In this document: in pieces, positions 53,773-62,265 of the stretch
Layout: every line of letters begins with the position of its first letter
How positions within the stretch are numbered: the stretch's first letter is position 1
Assembly: GCF_002029235.1 (NCBI RefSeq)
Contig: NZ_MZGV01000013.1
Coordinates: 40,357-104,356 of the forward strand
DNA length: 64,000 nt
Direction: 5' to 3'
DNA from: Clostridium oryzae
GTDB lineage: Bacteria; Bacillota; Clostridia; Clostridiales; Clostridiaceae
Made by a program: the position numbers and the translations under genes
Notes under the pieces: generated by a model
Databases searched by the model: none
The model's input: only the letters and a program-made list of their open reading frames with translations
Told to the model about the DNA's origin: nothing

Positions 53773-53863
53773 GTTTATAGAATACCTATAATGAATCAAA
53801 CTAGTAAGAAGTCATGATATCAAACAGAGTAACCAAGGGTTATAGACTACCTATCGGTAAAAC
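53773..53863 (+). CRISPR. Decayed two-repeat array
   Basis: After the truncated leader, GTTTATAGAATACCTATAA is followed by a mutated end (TGAATCAAACT). A second degenerate repeat, GTTATAGACTACCTATCGG, begins 36 nt later, the normal repeat-spacer distance. The remaining bases to the cmr operon (53864-54104) show no further repeats; a TTGTTA-15-TAACAA pair lies at 54065-54091, just before cmr1. Confidence 0.75.
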
Positions 53864-54104
53864 TATAATAGCTTTAAAAGAATGTTGGGTATTAACCCGA
53901 TTTAAAAAATGGAAAAATCTTAAGCATTTTGTAATGAAGTGCTTATTTTTTTATCTGTTTTTAAAAGATACAATATCGTGTAAATTTTTAGAGGAATGGT
54001 AATAAAATTGTAGAAATATAAAATTAGGGCATTACCTAGTATATAGTGCATTTAAATTTAGGATTTGTTAATAAAAAATAGTTGGTAACAATTAAAAGGT
54101 GGCG

Positions 54105-55118
54105 ATGAAAAGTTTGAAGAAAGCAGAAATAGAAATAAAAATAATAACTCCGATGTTTAGCTATGGAAATAGGGATAAGAAGCTAAGTAAGGAAAAGGAA
54201 AATGTAGAATTTAGGATAACTGAATTGAAATCGCTTATAAGAAGCACATTTAGAGAATTAGGCTGCTTTAAAGATTTACAAAGTATGAAAGTTGAAGAAG
54301 GAAAAACGTTTGGAACTATATTAAAGATTCCAGAGGTTGATAGTAGAGGTATAAAATCACCTATAAGTTTTAGGATAAAAGAGATAAAAATTGATGAGAT
54401 ATCAGAGTATATGTTACCACATAAAACAGAGGAAAAAGATAGGTCGAAGAGGCCCTGTGTAAAAGAAGAATCCATAGTAAAACTACTTATGACATGTAAA
54501 GATAATATTGATATGTATTTTTACATAAAGCTTTTAATTCAAGCATCAATCCTAGGTGGGCTTGGAGGCCGTTCAAGGAAAGGATTTGGTTCATTTACAG
54601 TTACCGATGTTAAATGTGAGAAGGAAGCTTATAACTTATTGGAAAAATCGACACTAGAGATTTTATTACAATTAAATAATGAAGATATATTTGAATTTAA
54701 TGCAGTTAAAGGAAAGTTGAAGAGAAAAGGTGAAGGATTGAAATATCCATACATAAAAGCTATACAGGTAATTCCCTTCAATGACGGAAGTAATTACAAG
54801 GTTTTGTTGAAAGAAATATCTCAATTGACACATGACAGGCTTAAAGATGATTTTGGTTTTTATGCAGATAAAAAAATTAGAGAAAGAGATACAGTGAAGT
54901 CTTATAAAGGCGAAAACCAAAGGTTTGCGTTTCCAGTTTGTGTTTCTTTTTCTGAATATGCAAGAGAAAAGTGTATGGTTATAAAGGAACTTAATTATGA
55001 TTATATTATGAAAAGTTTAGATAAAACTCAGAAGGAAAATGTAAGAGTATATAACGAGAAGTATGTACAAGCATATATTGAAAAATTAATAGAAATTGTG
55101 AAAGGAAAAACGAAATGA
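54105..55118 (+). CDS. cmr1: Type III-B CRISPR RAMP protein Cmr1
   Basis: About 337 residues from ATG 54105 behind AAGGTGG. The N terminus KAEIEIKIITPMF and AEFRITELKSLIR-type segment (VEFRITELKSLIRSTFREL) match the first RAMP fold of Cmr1. The glycine-rich loop GGLGGRSRKGFGSF begins at G151. Cmr1 caps the complex near the crRNA 3' end and binds target RNA. It is the first gene of the cmr operon; its stop overlaps the Cas10 start. RAMP proteins are diverse, but position and motifs agree. Confidence 0.88.
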   Translation: MKSLKKAEIEIKIITPMFSYGNRDKKLSKEKENVEFRITELKSLIRSTFRELGCFKDLQSMKVEEGKTFGTILKIPEVDSRGIKSPISFRIKEIKIDEISEYMLPHKTEEKDRSKRPCVKEESIVKLLMTCKDNIDMYFYIKLLIQASILGGLGGRSRKGFGSFTVTDVKCEKEAYNLLEKSTLEILLQLNNEDIFEFNAVKGKLKRKGEGLKYPYIKAIQVIPFNDGSNYKVLLKEISQLTHDRLKDDFGFYADKKIRERDTVKSYKGENQRFAFPVCVSFSEYAREKCMVIKELNYDYIMKSLDKTQKENVRVYNEKYVQAYIEKLIEIVKGKTK

Positions 55119-56866
55119 GTTGTTTGATTGGAGTCACAGTGGGACCTATACAGGCGTATATAAAAGAATCTAGAAAGTTAAGTGATCTATATGTTAGTAG
55201 CAAAATAATGTCGGATATTATGAAAAATATAATTAAGTTTATTAAGGAAAAGGATGCGGAGGCGAGGCTCATATATCCTAACTATGATGTCTTAGATATT
55301 GATGCCACAGGAGACTGTTCGAATTATATGGTGTTTGAAGCTGAAAACGTAATAGATATGAAAAATATAGAAGAAAGTGTCTATAATAAACTTGCTCAGG
55401 GTAATGAGAAATTGGTAAAGCAATTTAAAGATGATTTCTATTTGTTTTGGGGAATAAAAGATTTTGCAGTTGATAACTATCATAGTACATATTTGAAACT
55501 TGAAAGATTGATGAGAAGCCTGAAGAATACATATATGTTTACTCAAAGCTGCCAGGAGGGAGGAAAAAAATGTTCAATATGTGGTAAAAGAAATATTGTT
55601 AGATTAACTGATGATATTAAAAGAAAAAAAGGAGTAGCAGAAGATGAGAATTTATGCCCAACATGTTTGTTTAAAAGAGAATATTTAGATAAAAAATTAA
55701 ACCAGAAATTTAGTAGCTCCATTTATTCTATTTCAATAAATGTATGGAAGAAAAACAATGAGAAGTTTTTACAGGAAATAAATTCTGAATTATTAGATGT
55801 ATTCAAACAAGTAAATAAAGTAAGCTTTGAAGAAGTAGACAGATATTATGATGTAAATCAGTTGAGTAATTTAATTAAAAAGTTTAAAGGAAAAGATGAA
55901 AAGATTGAATCAAAGCTGATATTAATAAAAAAGGAATTAGAAAAAGTCTATAATGAAAAAAACGATATCAAAATTCCAGATTATGAGTATTGTCTTATGC
56001 AACTAGATGTAGATGATTTGGGAAAATGGATAAGGGGGGAATTTCTCAAGAATAAAGATACAGACGAATTGAAAAACTTTCAGAAGAAGCTTTCGGCATT
56101 TTTGATTGAATTTGGTCTAGAGTTAAGGAGTTTTTTTGAAAAGTCTGAATGTCAGGTTGTATACTCAGGTGGGGATGATAGTCTCATAATATTACCTACT
56201 GAAGAAATAATGTATGCGCTAGATAATATAGATAAAATATTCGAAGAATTAGTATGGAATAAAATGAAAAAATATTTTGATATTACTAGAAAAATATCAT
56301 ATTCAATAAGTGCAACTATAGCTAAGTGCAATAACCCGTTAGGATACTCTATACAAAGAAGTAGAGAAGAATTGGAGCGTGTTAAGACTAGGTTTAATAG
56401 GGAAGCAGATAATAAAAATGGTGTGAGCTTTAACTATATTATAAATGATGGAAAAGAGATAGTTTGCTATTTAAGGAGAAATACAGTTAAACTATTTTAC
56501 AGCCTTGTTAAAGAGTACGAGAATATTGAAGAAGACGGATCATTCTCATATATAAATTGGTATGAGACAGAGTTTTCAAAATTTAATTATACAGATATTT
56601 CTTTTGAAAATTTACTGTCGTTGAAAACTATTATGAAATGTGAAATGAAAAGACTCCTTGGAAGAAGTATAAAAGGAAGAAATTCAGAGGAAAATAGAGT
56701 GCATTATATTAACGGAATGATAGAACTACTTAATAAGTTATATTTAGAAAATTATACAGAAAATAGGTCTAATCATATAACTATAGATTTCCTAAATATA
56801 TTAAATACCTTTAAGCTTTATGAAAAATTGTGCAGTTTGAATTTCCATTTTGAGAAGGGGGTGTAG
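55115..56866 (+). CDS. cmr2: Cas10/Cmr2, HD-less, with intact GGDD
   Basis: 583 residues, shorter than many Cmr2 proteins (usually 700-900). It begins directly with the Cmr2-type palm domain (GVTVGPIQAYIKESRKLSDLYVSSKIMS), so the N-terminal HD nuclease domain is absent. A treble-clef zinc site is seen in CSICGKRN (C153, C156) and CPTCLF (C181, C184). The cyclase palm carries VVYSGGDDSLII with G352-G353-D354-D355. It should make cyclic oligoadenylates when the complex binds target RNA. The start overlaps cmr1 by 4 bp. Confidence 0.95.
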   Translation: MSCLIGVTVGPIQAYIKESRKLSDLYVSSKIMSDIMKNIIKFIKEKDAEARLIYPNYDVLDIDATGDCSNYMVFEAENVIDMKNIEESVYNKLAQGNEKLVKQFKDDFYLFWGIKDFAVDNYHSTYLKLERLMRSLKNTYMFTQSCQEGGKKCSICGKRNIVRLTDDIKRKKGVAEDENLCPTCLFKREYLDKKLNQKFSSSIYSISINVWKKNNEKFLQEINSELLDVFKQVNKVSFEEVDRYYDVNQLSNLIKKFKGKDEKIESKLILIKKELEKVYNEKNDIKIPDYEYCLMQLDVDDLGKWIRGEFLKNKDTDELKNFQKKLSAFLIEFGLELRSFFEKSECQVVYSGGDDSLIILPTEEIMYALDNIDKIFEELVWNKMKKYFDITRKISYSISATIAKCNNPLGYSIQRSREELERVKTRFNREADNKNGVSFNYIINDGKEIVCYLRRNTVKLFYSLVKEYENIEEDGSFSYINWYETEFSKFNYTDISFENLLSLKTIMKCEMKRLLGRSIKGRNSEENRVHYINGMIELLNKLYLENYTENRSNHITIDFLNILNTFKLYEKLCSLNFHFEKGV

Positions 56867-56868
56867 TA

Positions 56869-57927
56869 ATGGAATTATTAAGTATAAAACCATGCGATAA
56901 CACCTTTTTTAGGGATGGAAGTGCTTACGGTAAAGGGATAAATAATTATATTTGTAGTAAGAATACTCCGTATCCATCAGTTTTTTTTGGTGCCATTTAT
57001 AGTGTATTATTAAGTGAAAATAATGAATTTAGAAAATTGTTTTTTGAAAAAGGAAATTATGACCATCAAAATATTCTAAATATTGGTAATGTGTATTTAT
57101 ATAATGAAAAAATTGAAAAGGCATATATAAAAGCACCTAAGGATTTGTTTGTAAATTCTAATAGCAATGTTTTATTTGGTGATTTTGAGGTGAGAGATGC
57201 AAAATTTAAATCTATAACACTTGATAAAATATTGCAATCGCCTGTCGATAGAGATTATAAAAAAGCAGATAAAAAGTACATAAATGTTGATGACGTGTTT
57301 CATGCATATGCAAAGCATCAAAGTTTTATTATTAATTTAATAGATGAGGGGGATATATTTGTTAAGAATAAAAAAATTGGATTAAAAATTGAGACTTTGA
57401 AACGAACAGCACAGGATAAGTGCTTGTATAGAATAGAACAAACAGAATTTGTAAATAATGATTGGACTTATATTGTTGAATATAAAATTAATATGAATTA
57501 TCTTAAGCAGAAGTATGGAATGACTATAAAAGATTTGACATCTGGATATTTAAAGCTGGGAGGAGAAAGCAAAGCAGCAAGATACATAAAAGTTAAGAAT
57601 GATTCTGTAGAAAAATTTAACAGAGAATATGAAATGCATGAAAAAAGTATAGTTAAAGTGTTGTTTATAAGTGAAGTGATTTTTGAAAAAGGTATAGAAG
57701 AGATTTTTGAGAACAAGGTAAAAGTTCTAGGACTTGCAACAGATAAGCCAATATATATTGGAGGATATGATATGAAAAACAATGGTAAAGGGAGCGTAAG
57801 AAAAATGTACAAGGGGTATAGTGCTGGAACCGTAGCCTTACTTGAAGTTGAGACACCTATGAAACTAAAAAAAGAATTTCATGACGCTAAGGGATTTAAT
57901 AGATATGTAGTATTGGAGGAAGTTTAA
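56869..57927 (+). CDS. cmr3: Type III-B CRISPR protein Cmr3
   Basis: 352 residues of the Cmr3 RAMP family: the N terminus LLSIKPCDNTFFRDGSAYGKGINN and YPSVFFGAIYSVLLSE, with GYLKLGGESKAARYIKV and the C-terminal ATDKPIYIGGYDMKNNGKGSVRKMYKGYSAGTV. Cmr3 binds the 5' handle of crRNA alongside Cas10. It starts 2 bp after cmr2 and its stop abuts the effector gene, so the genes are translationally coupled. Confidence 0.92.
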   Translation: MELLSIKPCDNTFFRDGSAYGKGINNYICSKNTPYPSVFFGAIYSVLLSENNEFRKLFFEKGNYDHQNILNIGNVYLYNEKIEKAYIKAPKDLFVNSNSNVLFGDFEVRDAKFKSITLDKILQSPVDRDYKKADKKYINVDDVFHAYAKHQSFIINLIDEGDIFVKNKKIGLKIETLKRTAQDKCLYRIEQTEFVNNDWTYIVEYKINMNYLKQKYGMTIKDLTSGYLKLGGESKAARYIKVKNDSVEKFNREYEMHEKSIVKVLFISEVIFEKGIEEIFENKVKVLGLATDKPIYIGGYDMKNNGKGSVRKMYKGYSAGTVALLEVETPMKLKKEFHDAKGFNRYVVLEEV

Positions 57928-59217
57928 ATGGCAGAATCGAAGGTTAAGAATTTAGTTATATGTTCTACATTAAATCAGATAACAAATTATCTTGTTATAA
58001 GGGCATTAAAACCGGAAAGAATTTTTAATATAACATTTTCTGAAGATGCTAGAAGGAAAATGAGTGATAACATAGATAATTTTCAATGGGATACATGGTT
58101 GAAGGATGAATTGAAGTCATTAAGTTTAGAAATAAATGATATAAAACTTGAAGATAAGGAAATTTATAATTTAAGCACAATAAAAAATAGAATTAGCAGT
58201 AGTATACACAAAAATAATAGCGATAATAATGAACCTATATATTGGCATATTACTGGTGGACAAAGATTAATTTGCCTTGCAATATATGATTTTGTAAAGA
58301 GAAGAAATAATGATAGACTGCTGTATATTGATGGAAACAATGAGAAGTTGATTGAAAATGATAACAAAGGTAAATTTATAACATGTGACAGATCTTATGC
58401 TGATAAAGAGCTTACATTTGAAACTGCATTACATCTTGTAGGATTTAACACTGCCGGATTAGACAGGTCACATATATATAAAGTTGCTGAAGCAGAAAAC
58501 TTGAGCACAAATACTGATTTTTTGAAAGAACATAATTATTACCAAAAATTATATGAGATTATAAAAGATGAAATGGATACTGAAGGTTTGAAGAAAGGTG
58601 GCTTTTGGGAAGATGTGATAAAGACAAATCAGTTGCAAACTAAAGATGAAAGATGTAGGAAGATAAGAGAGTTGTTTTGTATGCTAGAAAATAATAAAAC
58701 AGAATTAAAAACCAGTTTGCTAAAATCAGAAAAGCCATATGACATTTATAATTCTGAGGAACTTAATAAAGGGTTTCCAGCTGGATATATATTTGAGAAA
58801 GTTATGTCTCATAAAATTTTTGATATTATAAAAAGCGATGAAAGAATAGTTCAAATGCAGTCAAGTTTGAAAACTGAATTTAAAGATAAAAAAGACAAAG
58901 ATTATAACTTTATGGTAGATGAGCTCGATATTGCTCTTCTAACGAAAACTGGGAAATTGATAAATTTTGAATGCAAATCAGGTGGAATGACAGGAAACAA
59001 TGCAAAGAGCCATAATTATACAACATATAGGTTATCAGGAGTTTTTGGAATGCCTATAGTATTATCGCCATTAAATGAAGGTGAAATACTGAAAGAAGAG
59101 TCTATTTTACAAACTCAAAAGCAAGCTGTAAGAGCAGCTAAAAGCGCAGAAATTGAGGTTTGGCCAATTGATAAAATTGAGGATAGATTAAAGAAATTAT
59201 TAGATATAAATAATTAA
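57928..59217 (+). CDS. CARF-PD-(D/E)XK effector nuclease (Card1/Can2-like)
   Basis: 429 residues. The N-terminal part (about 6-160) is a DUF1887-type CARF fold, with NLVICSTLNQITNYLVIRAL and the ligand-loop motif ITGGQR (T109-R113). The C-terminal domain is a restriction-type nuclease with E in PAGYIFEKV, D334 in ELDIAL and E348-x-K350 in NFECKSG. Card1 and Can2 enzymes of this architecture are activated by cyclic tetra-adenylate and cut RNA and DNA non-specifically. It is embedded between cmr3 and cmr4 with no gap, so it is the probable ancillary effector of this system. Confidence 0.9.
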   Translation: MAESKVKNLVICSTLNQITNYLVIRALKPERIFNITFSEDARRKMSDNIDNFQWDTWLKDELKSLSLEINDIKLEDKEIYNLSTIKNRISSSIHKNNSDNNEPIYWHITGGQRLICLAIYDFVKRRNNDRLLYIDGNNEKLIENDNKGKFITCDRSYADKELTFETALHLVGFNTAGLDRSHIYKVAEAENLSTNTDFLKEHNYYQKLYEIIKDEMDTEGLKKGGFWEDVIKTNQLQTKDERCRKIRELFCMLENNKTELKTSLLKSEKPYDIYNSEELNKGFPAGYIFEKVMSHKIFDIIKSDERIVQMQSSLKTEFKDKKDKDYNFMVDELDIALLTKTGKLINFECKSGGMTGNNAKSHNYTTYRLSGVFGMPIVLSPLNEGEILKEESILQTQKQAVRAAKSAEIEVWPIDKIEDRLKKLLDINN

Positions 59218-59239
59218 AATAAATGTAAGGAGAATAATA

Positions 59240-60133
59240 ATGTATAAAGAAAAAAAAATAGTATATATTAAAGCGTTAACACCTTTGCATGCAGGTGCAG
59301 GTGATGGACTTGAAATTGTGGATATGCCAATACAGAGAGAAAAACATTCAAATATACCAAAGATAGAAGCTTCAAGTTTAAAAGGATCAATAAAACATCA
59401 TTTATATGACAAATTGAATTGCAAAAATGATGAAAAAATCAGAAAAGATATGTACTCAATATTTGGTCCAGAAAACGGAGATGATCATGCAAGTCTTATT
59501 GGTTTTACAGATGCAAGGTTATTGCTATTTCCCATAAAATCTGGAACAGATATATTTAAACTAATAACCTGCAAATATGTTATTCAGAGATGGATAGAAG
59601 ATTTAAAAATGACAGATGGAGAAATAGAAGAAGAATCAGATTTTCTAAGATTTATAGATGTTGCAGATGGGCAATTTAAAGATTTTAAAGGAGAACAACA
59701 ACAGATTTTGGAGGAATATGTGTTTGATATTGACAACACTGACAATGAGGTTAAAGATGGAATTAAAATTATTCTTGAAAATAAATTAAAAGGTATAGAT
59801 ATTAACAGAGTTGTACTGCTTTCAGATAAGGATTATATTGATTTAGTTTCAATGTATACAGAAATAATAACCAGAAATAAGATAGATGTAAAAACCGGTG
59901 TTGCTGAAAAAACTGGACTTTTTACAGAAGAGTATCTGCCTTCAGAATCTGTTCTATATTTTATAGCACTAGGGTCAGATTCATTTGATGAAGCTAATAA
60001 GAAGACAGCAAGTGAAGTCATGGATTATTTCAATAGCAATGTTGGTGAGGTATTCCAGGCAGGTGGAGATGCTACAATAGGAAAGGGTTTTGTTAAATTA
60101 CTAAATCATAAAGAGGTGACTGAGAATGAATAG
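59240..60133 (+). CDS. cmr4: Type III-B CRISPR backbone nuclease Cmr4
   Basis: 297 residues of the Cas7-like Cmr4 family. ALTPLHAGAGDGLEIVDMPIQRE includes D28, at the position of the target-RNA cleaving Asp of Cmr4. ASSLKGSIKHHL, a typical FGPENGDDHASLIGFTDARLL and GGDATIGKGFVKL at the end are also present. Multiple copies form the helical backbone and cut bound RNA every six nucleotides. AAGGAG precedes the ATG; the stop overlaps the cmr5 start by 8 bp. Confidence 0.95.
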   Translation: MYKEKKIVYIKALTPLHAGAGDGLEIVDMPIQREKHSNIPKIEASSLKGSIKHHLYDKLNCKNDEKIRKDMYSIFGPENGDDHASLIGFTDARLLLFPIKSGTDIFKLITCKYVIQRWIEDLKMTDGEIEEESDFLRFIDVADGQFKDFKGEQQQILEEYVFDIDNTDNEVKDGIKIILENKLKGIDINRVVLLSDKDYIDLVSMYTEIITRNKIDVKTGVAEKTGLFTEEYLPSESVLYFIALGSDSFDEANKKTASEVMDYFNSNVGEVFQAGGDATIGKGFVKLLNHKEVTENE

Positions 60134-60524
60134 TATTAAGAACACAAACCTAGATGTGGCTCAATATGCTATGTCATGTGTAAATTCTATAGAAAAGGCC
60201 AATCAGAAAAAATATAAAACTTTAGTGAAAAAAATGTCTGCATTGATTCAAAGGAATGGTCTTATACTTACGCTTGCATTTGTTTTCTCTAAAGGAACTA
60301 ATAATGAACATGGAAAAGTCTTAGAACAAATGAGAAATTGGTGTACGAATAATTATAAGCTTACTAGAATATTTGATGGAAAGCAGGAAATAGATAATAG
60401 CATGTTTATAGAAAAAATAACTTCATTATCCCAAAGAGAATATGTTCTGGTGACAAGAGAGATGATTGTATTATTTGGATGGATAAAAAGATTTGCTGAT
60501 GGAATGATTGAGGGAGAGGAATAG
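60126..60524 (+). CDS. cmr5: Type III-B CRISPR small subunit Cmr5
   Basis: 132 residues, all-helical, typical of Cmr5 (Cas11-like): LDVAQYAMSCVNSIEKANQKKYKTLVKKMSALIQRNGLILTLAF and LSQREYVLVTREMIVLFGWIKRFADGM. It forms the inner filament holding target RNA. It overlaps cmr4 and ends 2 bp before cmr6. Confidence 0.92.
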   Translation: MNSIKNTNLDVAQYAMSCVNSIEKANQKKYKTLVKKMSALIQRNGLILTLAFVFSKGTNNEHGKVLEQMRNWCTNNYKLTRIFDGKQEIDNSMFIEKITSLSQREYVLVTREMIVLFGWIKRFADGMIEGEE

Positions 60525-60526
60525 AT

Positions 60527-61663
60527 ATGAGTGATAATAATTCAAAAAACTCTATTGATACCCTTATAAGAAGTTATGTAAACAGATTAAAGAAAAATGT
60601 TGGTCAAGATGGAAATTATAAACTTTTAAGAGATAAATTTAAGAACATAAAAGCTGCAAAGAATATTGATGAAGAAAAAAACGTTAAATATACAGCAAGT
60701 AAGAAGGAACAAGAACTCTGCAGAAAAGCAAATGAAAACATTGAAAGTATTAAAGGTAGTCTTTGGGAAAGATATTTTTGGATTAATTTTGAATGTGAAG
60801 TAAATGATAAAATGGTAATAGGTCTTGGTGAACCTTCAGTTCATGAAGCTAATATTACTCTACATAATATATATGGAATTCCATTTATACCAGCCCAAGC
60901 CATTAAGGGAACCTTCAGAAATTATCTAGAACAAGAAATTGGATCTCTAGATAATGATAAAGTTAAAAGAATATTTGGCGATGAAACTAATCAAGGTAAA
61001 GTGATATTTTTAGATGCTTTCCCTGAACAAAAATATGCTATACAAGATGACATAATAGCAAAACATCATGCAGATTATTACAGTGATAAATGCAAGTTTC
61101 CGTTAGATACTGATAAAGTTGATTTAGTTAAATTTCCCGTAGTGAAAGAAGCAAAATTTAAAATTACCATAGGTATTGAAAGAAATATTGATATTATGAA
61201 AAGAGAATGTAGCTATGAATTTGCGTATTTTTTAGTTAAAAATTTATCTGATGCTTTGGAACTTCAAGGGTTAGGCGCTAAAACATCGGTAGGCTATGGA
61301 TATTTCAATGTAGGTAGGGTAGAATTGGAGAATACATTGAGAAAAGATATAGAAATGTTAGCGAAGCTTGAAGAAAAAAAGAAGATTGATAAACTTATGA
61401 AAGGCATGACTGAATTAGAAAAAGATATTTATTATATAGAAAAAATAAATGGAAAATTAGAAAAGAACCAAGCAATAATGGAGTTATTTAATCAAAATAT
61501 TGATATATTAGGTGATGAAGAAAGAAAAAAATTGGCTAAATATTTGATGAAATATCTTAAGGATAATAATAAATGGAAATGTGGGAAAAAAGTAAATAAA
61601 GATTATAAGAGAATAGAAAAAGTTTGCAATGTACTTGAAATTGATTTGCCAACTGAAAAATAA
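60527..61663 (+). CDS. cmr6: Type III-B CRISPR RAMP protein Cmr6
   Basis: 378 residues. The RAMP core is marked by GLGEPSVHEANITLHNIYGIPFIPAQAIKGTFR, FGDETNQGKVIFLDAFP and the glycine-rich GLGAKTSVGYGYF. A lysine-rich helical tail of about 90 residues extends it beyond the shortest homologues. Cmr6 sits near the crRNA 3' end with Cmr1. It is the last gene of the operon; the leader hairpin of array 2 begins 21 bp after the stop and may terminate the transcript. Confidence 0.94.
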   Translation: MSDNNSKNSIDTLIRSYVNRLKKNVGQDGNYKLLRDKFKNIKAAKNIDEEKNVKYTASKKEQELCRKANENIESIKGSLWERYFWINFECEVNDKMVIGLGEPSVHEANITLHNIYGIPFIPAQAIKGTFRNYLEQEIGSLDNDKVKRIFGDETNQGKVIFLDAFPEQKYAIQDDIIAKHHADYYSDKCKFPLDTDKVDLVKFPVVKEAKFKITIGIERNIDIMKRECSYEFAYFLVKNLSDALELQGLGAKTSVGYGYFNVGRVELENTLRKDIEMLAKLEEKKKIDKLMKGMTELEKDIYYIEKINGKLEKNQAIMELFNQNIDILGDEERKKLAKYLMKYLKDNNKWKCGKKVNKDYKRIEKVCNVLEIDLPTEK

Positions 61664-61684
61664 ATATAGCCTTATAAAATATTT

Positions 61685-61825
61685 TTTCGTCGACCTCCAG
61701 TAGTGTAAAAACACCGGGAGGTCGACGAAATTAATAATGGGGCAGATAGAGGACTTGAAAGTTTTGTTAACACAATGGTAACAAAATCACAAAATCGCGA
61801 GCCCTGATATAATGGGAGTTGGAAG
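61685..61825 (+). promoter_or_regulatory. CRISPR leader module 3, promoter decayed
   Basis: It has the same order as module 1: the hairpin (61685-61730) identical to module 1, then TTGTTA-9-TAACAA and TATAAT (61808-61813). At the -35 position, however, it reads ATCACA instead of TTGACA. Array 2 is therefore probably weakly transcribed or silent. Confidence 0.8.
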
Positions 61826-61988
61826 GTTTATAGAATACCTACAAGGAATTAAAACGTGCTAATATAGATGGCTTGGCAAGGCTAGGAGGCAAGTTTATAG
61901 AATACCTACAAGGAATTAAAACCAGTGTCTCCAATATGATAAGCATTGTTAAATGATTGTTTATAGAACACCTACAAGGAATTACATT
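61826..61988 (+). CRISPR. CRISPR array 2, three variant repeats
   Basis: Repeats start at 61826, 61893 and 61959. The first two read GTTTATAGAATACCTACAAG with an end of GAATTAAAAC, differing from arrays 1 and 4 at CTACAAGG and TTAAAAC. The third is terminally degenerate (GAACACC, ATTACATT). There are two spacers of 37 and 36 nt. The changed 3' end alters the expected crRNA handle. Confidence 0.95.
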
Positions 61989-61989
61989 G

Positions 61990-62028
61990 AAAAAAGGCAC
62001 TTAATCTTTGAAAGATAAAGTGCCTTTT
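61990..62028 (+). terminator. Terminator after array 2
   Basis: AAAAGGCACTTAATCTTT pairs with AAAGATAAAGTGCCTTTT around a few bases. A long stem with a short T run. The remaining sequence to 62265 shows no other feature. Confidence 0.7.
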
Positions 62029-62265
62029 AGCATATGGAGAGTTATGGAATCTTTCGAATGTCTCCAACCTATATATTGCTTAACTGAGAGATTATACATT
62101 GAGGTATAATTGGGTAAAAAATAATAATGTTTTACTGTTACAGGTTTAGGATGATAAAATAAATGTGTGAATGCAAATTACTGATATGCCATTGCAAAGT
62201 TTGATAATAGAATTTTGCAGGTAAGGTTCACTATTAATGCTTATGGGACGGGATGGGAAAATACT

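Noticed and set aside
57928..59217. Considered Csx1/Csm6 HEPN ribonuclease for the embedded effector
   Set aside because: No R-x4-6-H HEPN motif at the C terminus; the E...D...ExK pattern fits a PD-(D/E)XK nuclease instead.
54105..61663. Considered type III-A (Csm) instead of III-B
   Set aside because: Gene order and motifs (Cmr1, HD-less Cmr2, Cmr3, Cmr4, small Cmr5, Cmr6) match III-B; no Csm4 or Csm5-like pair is present.
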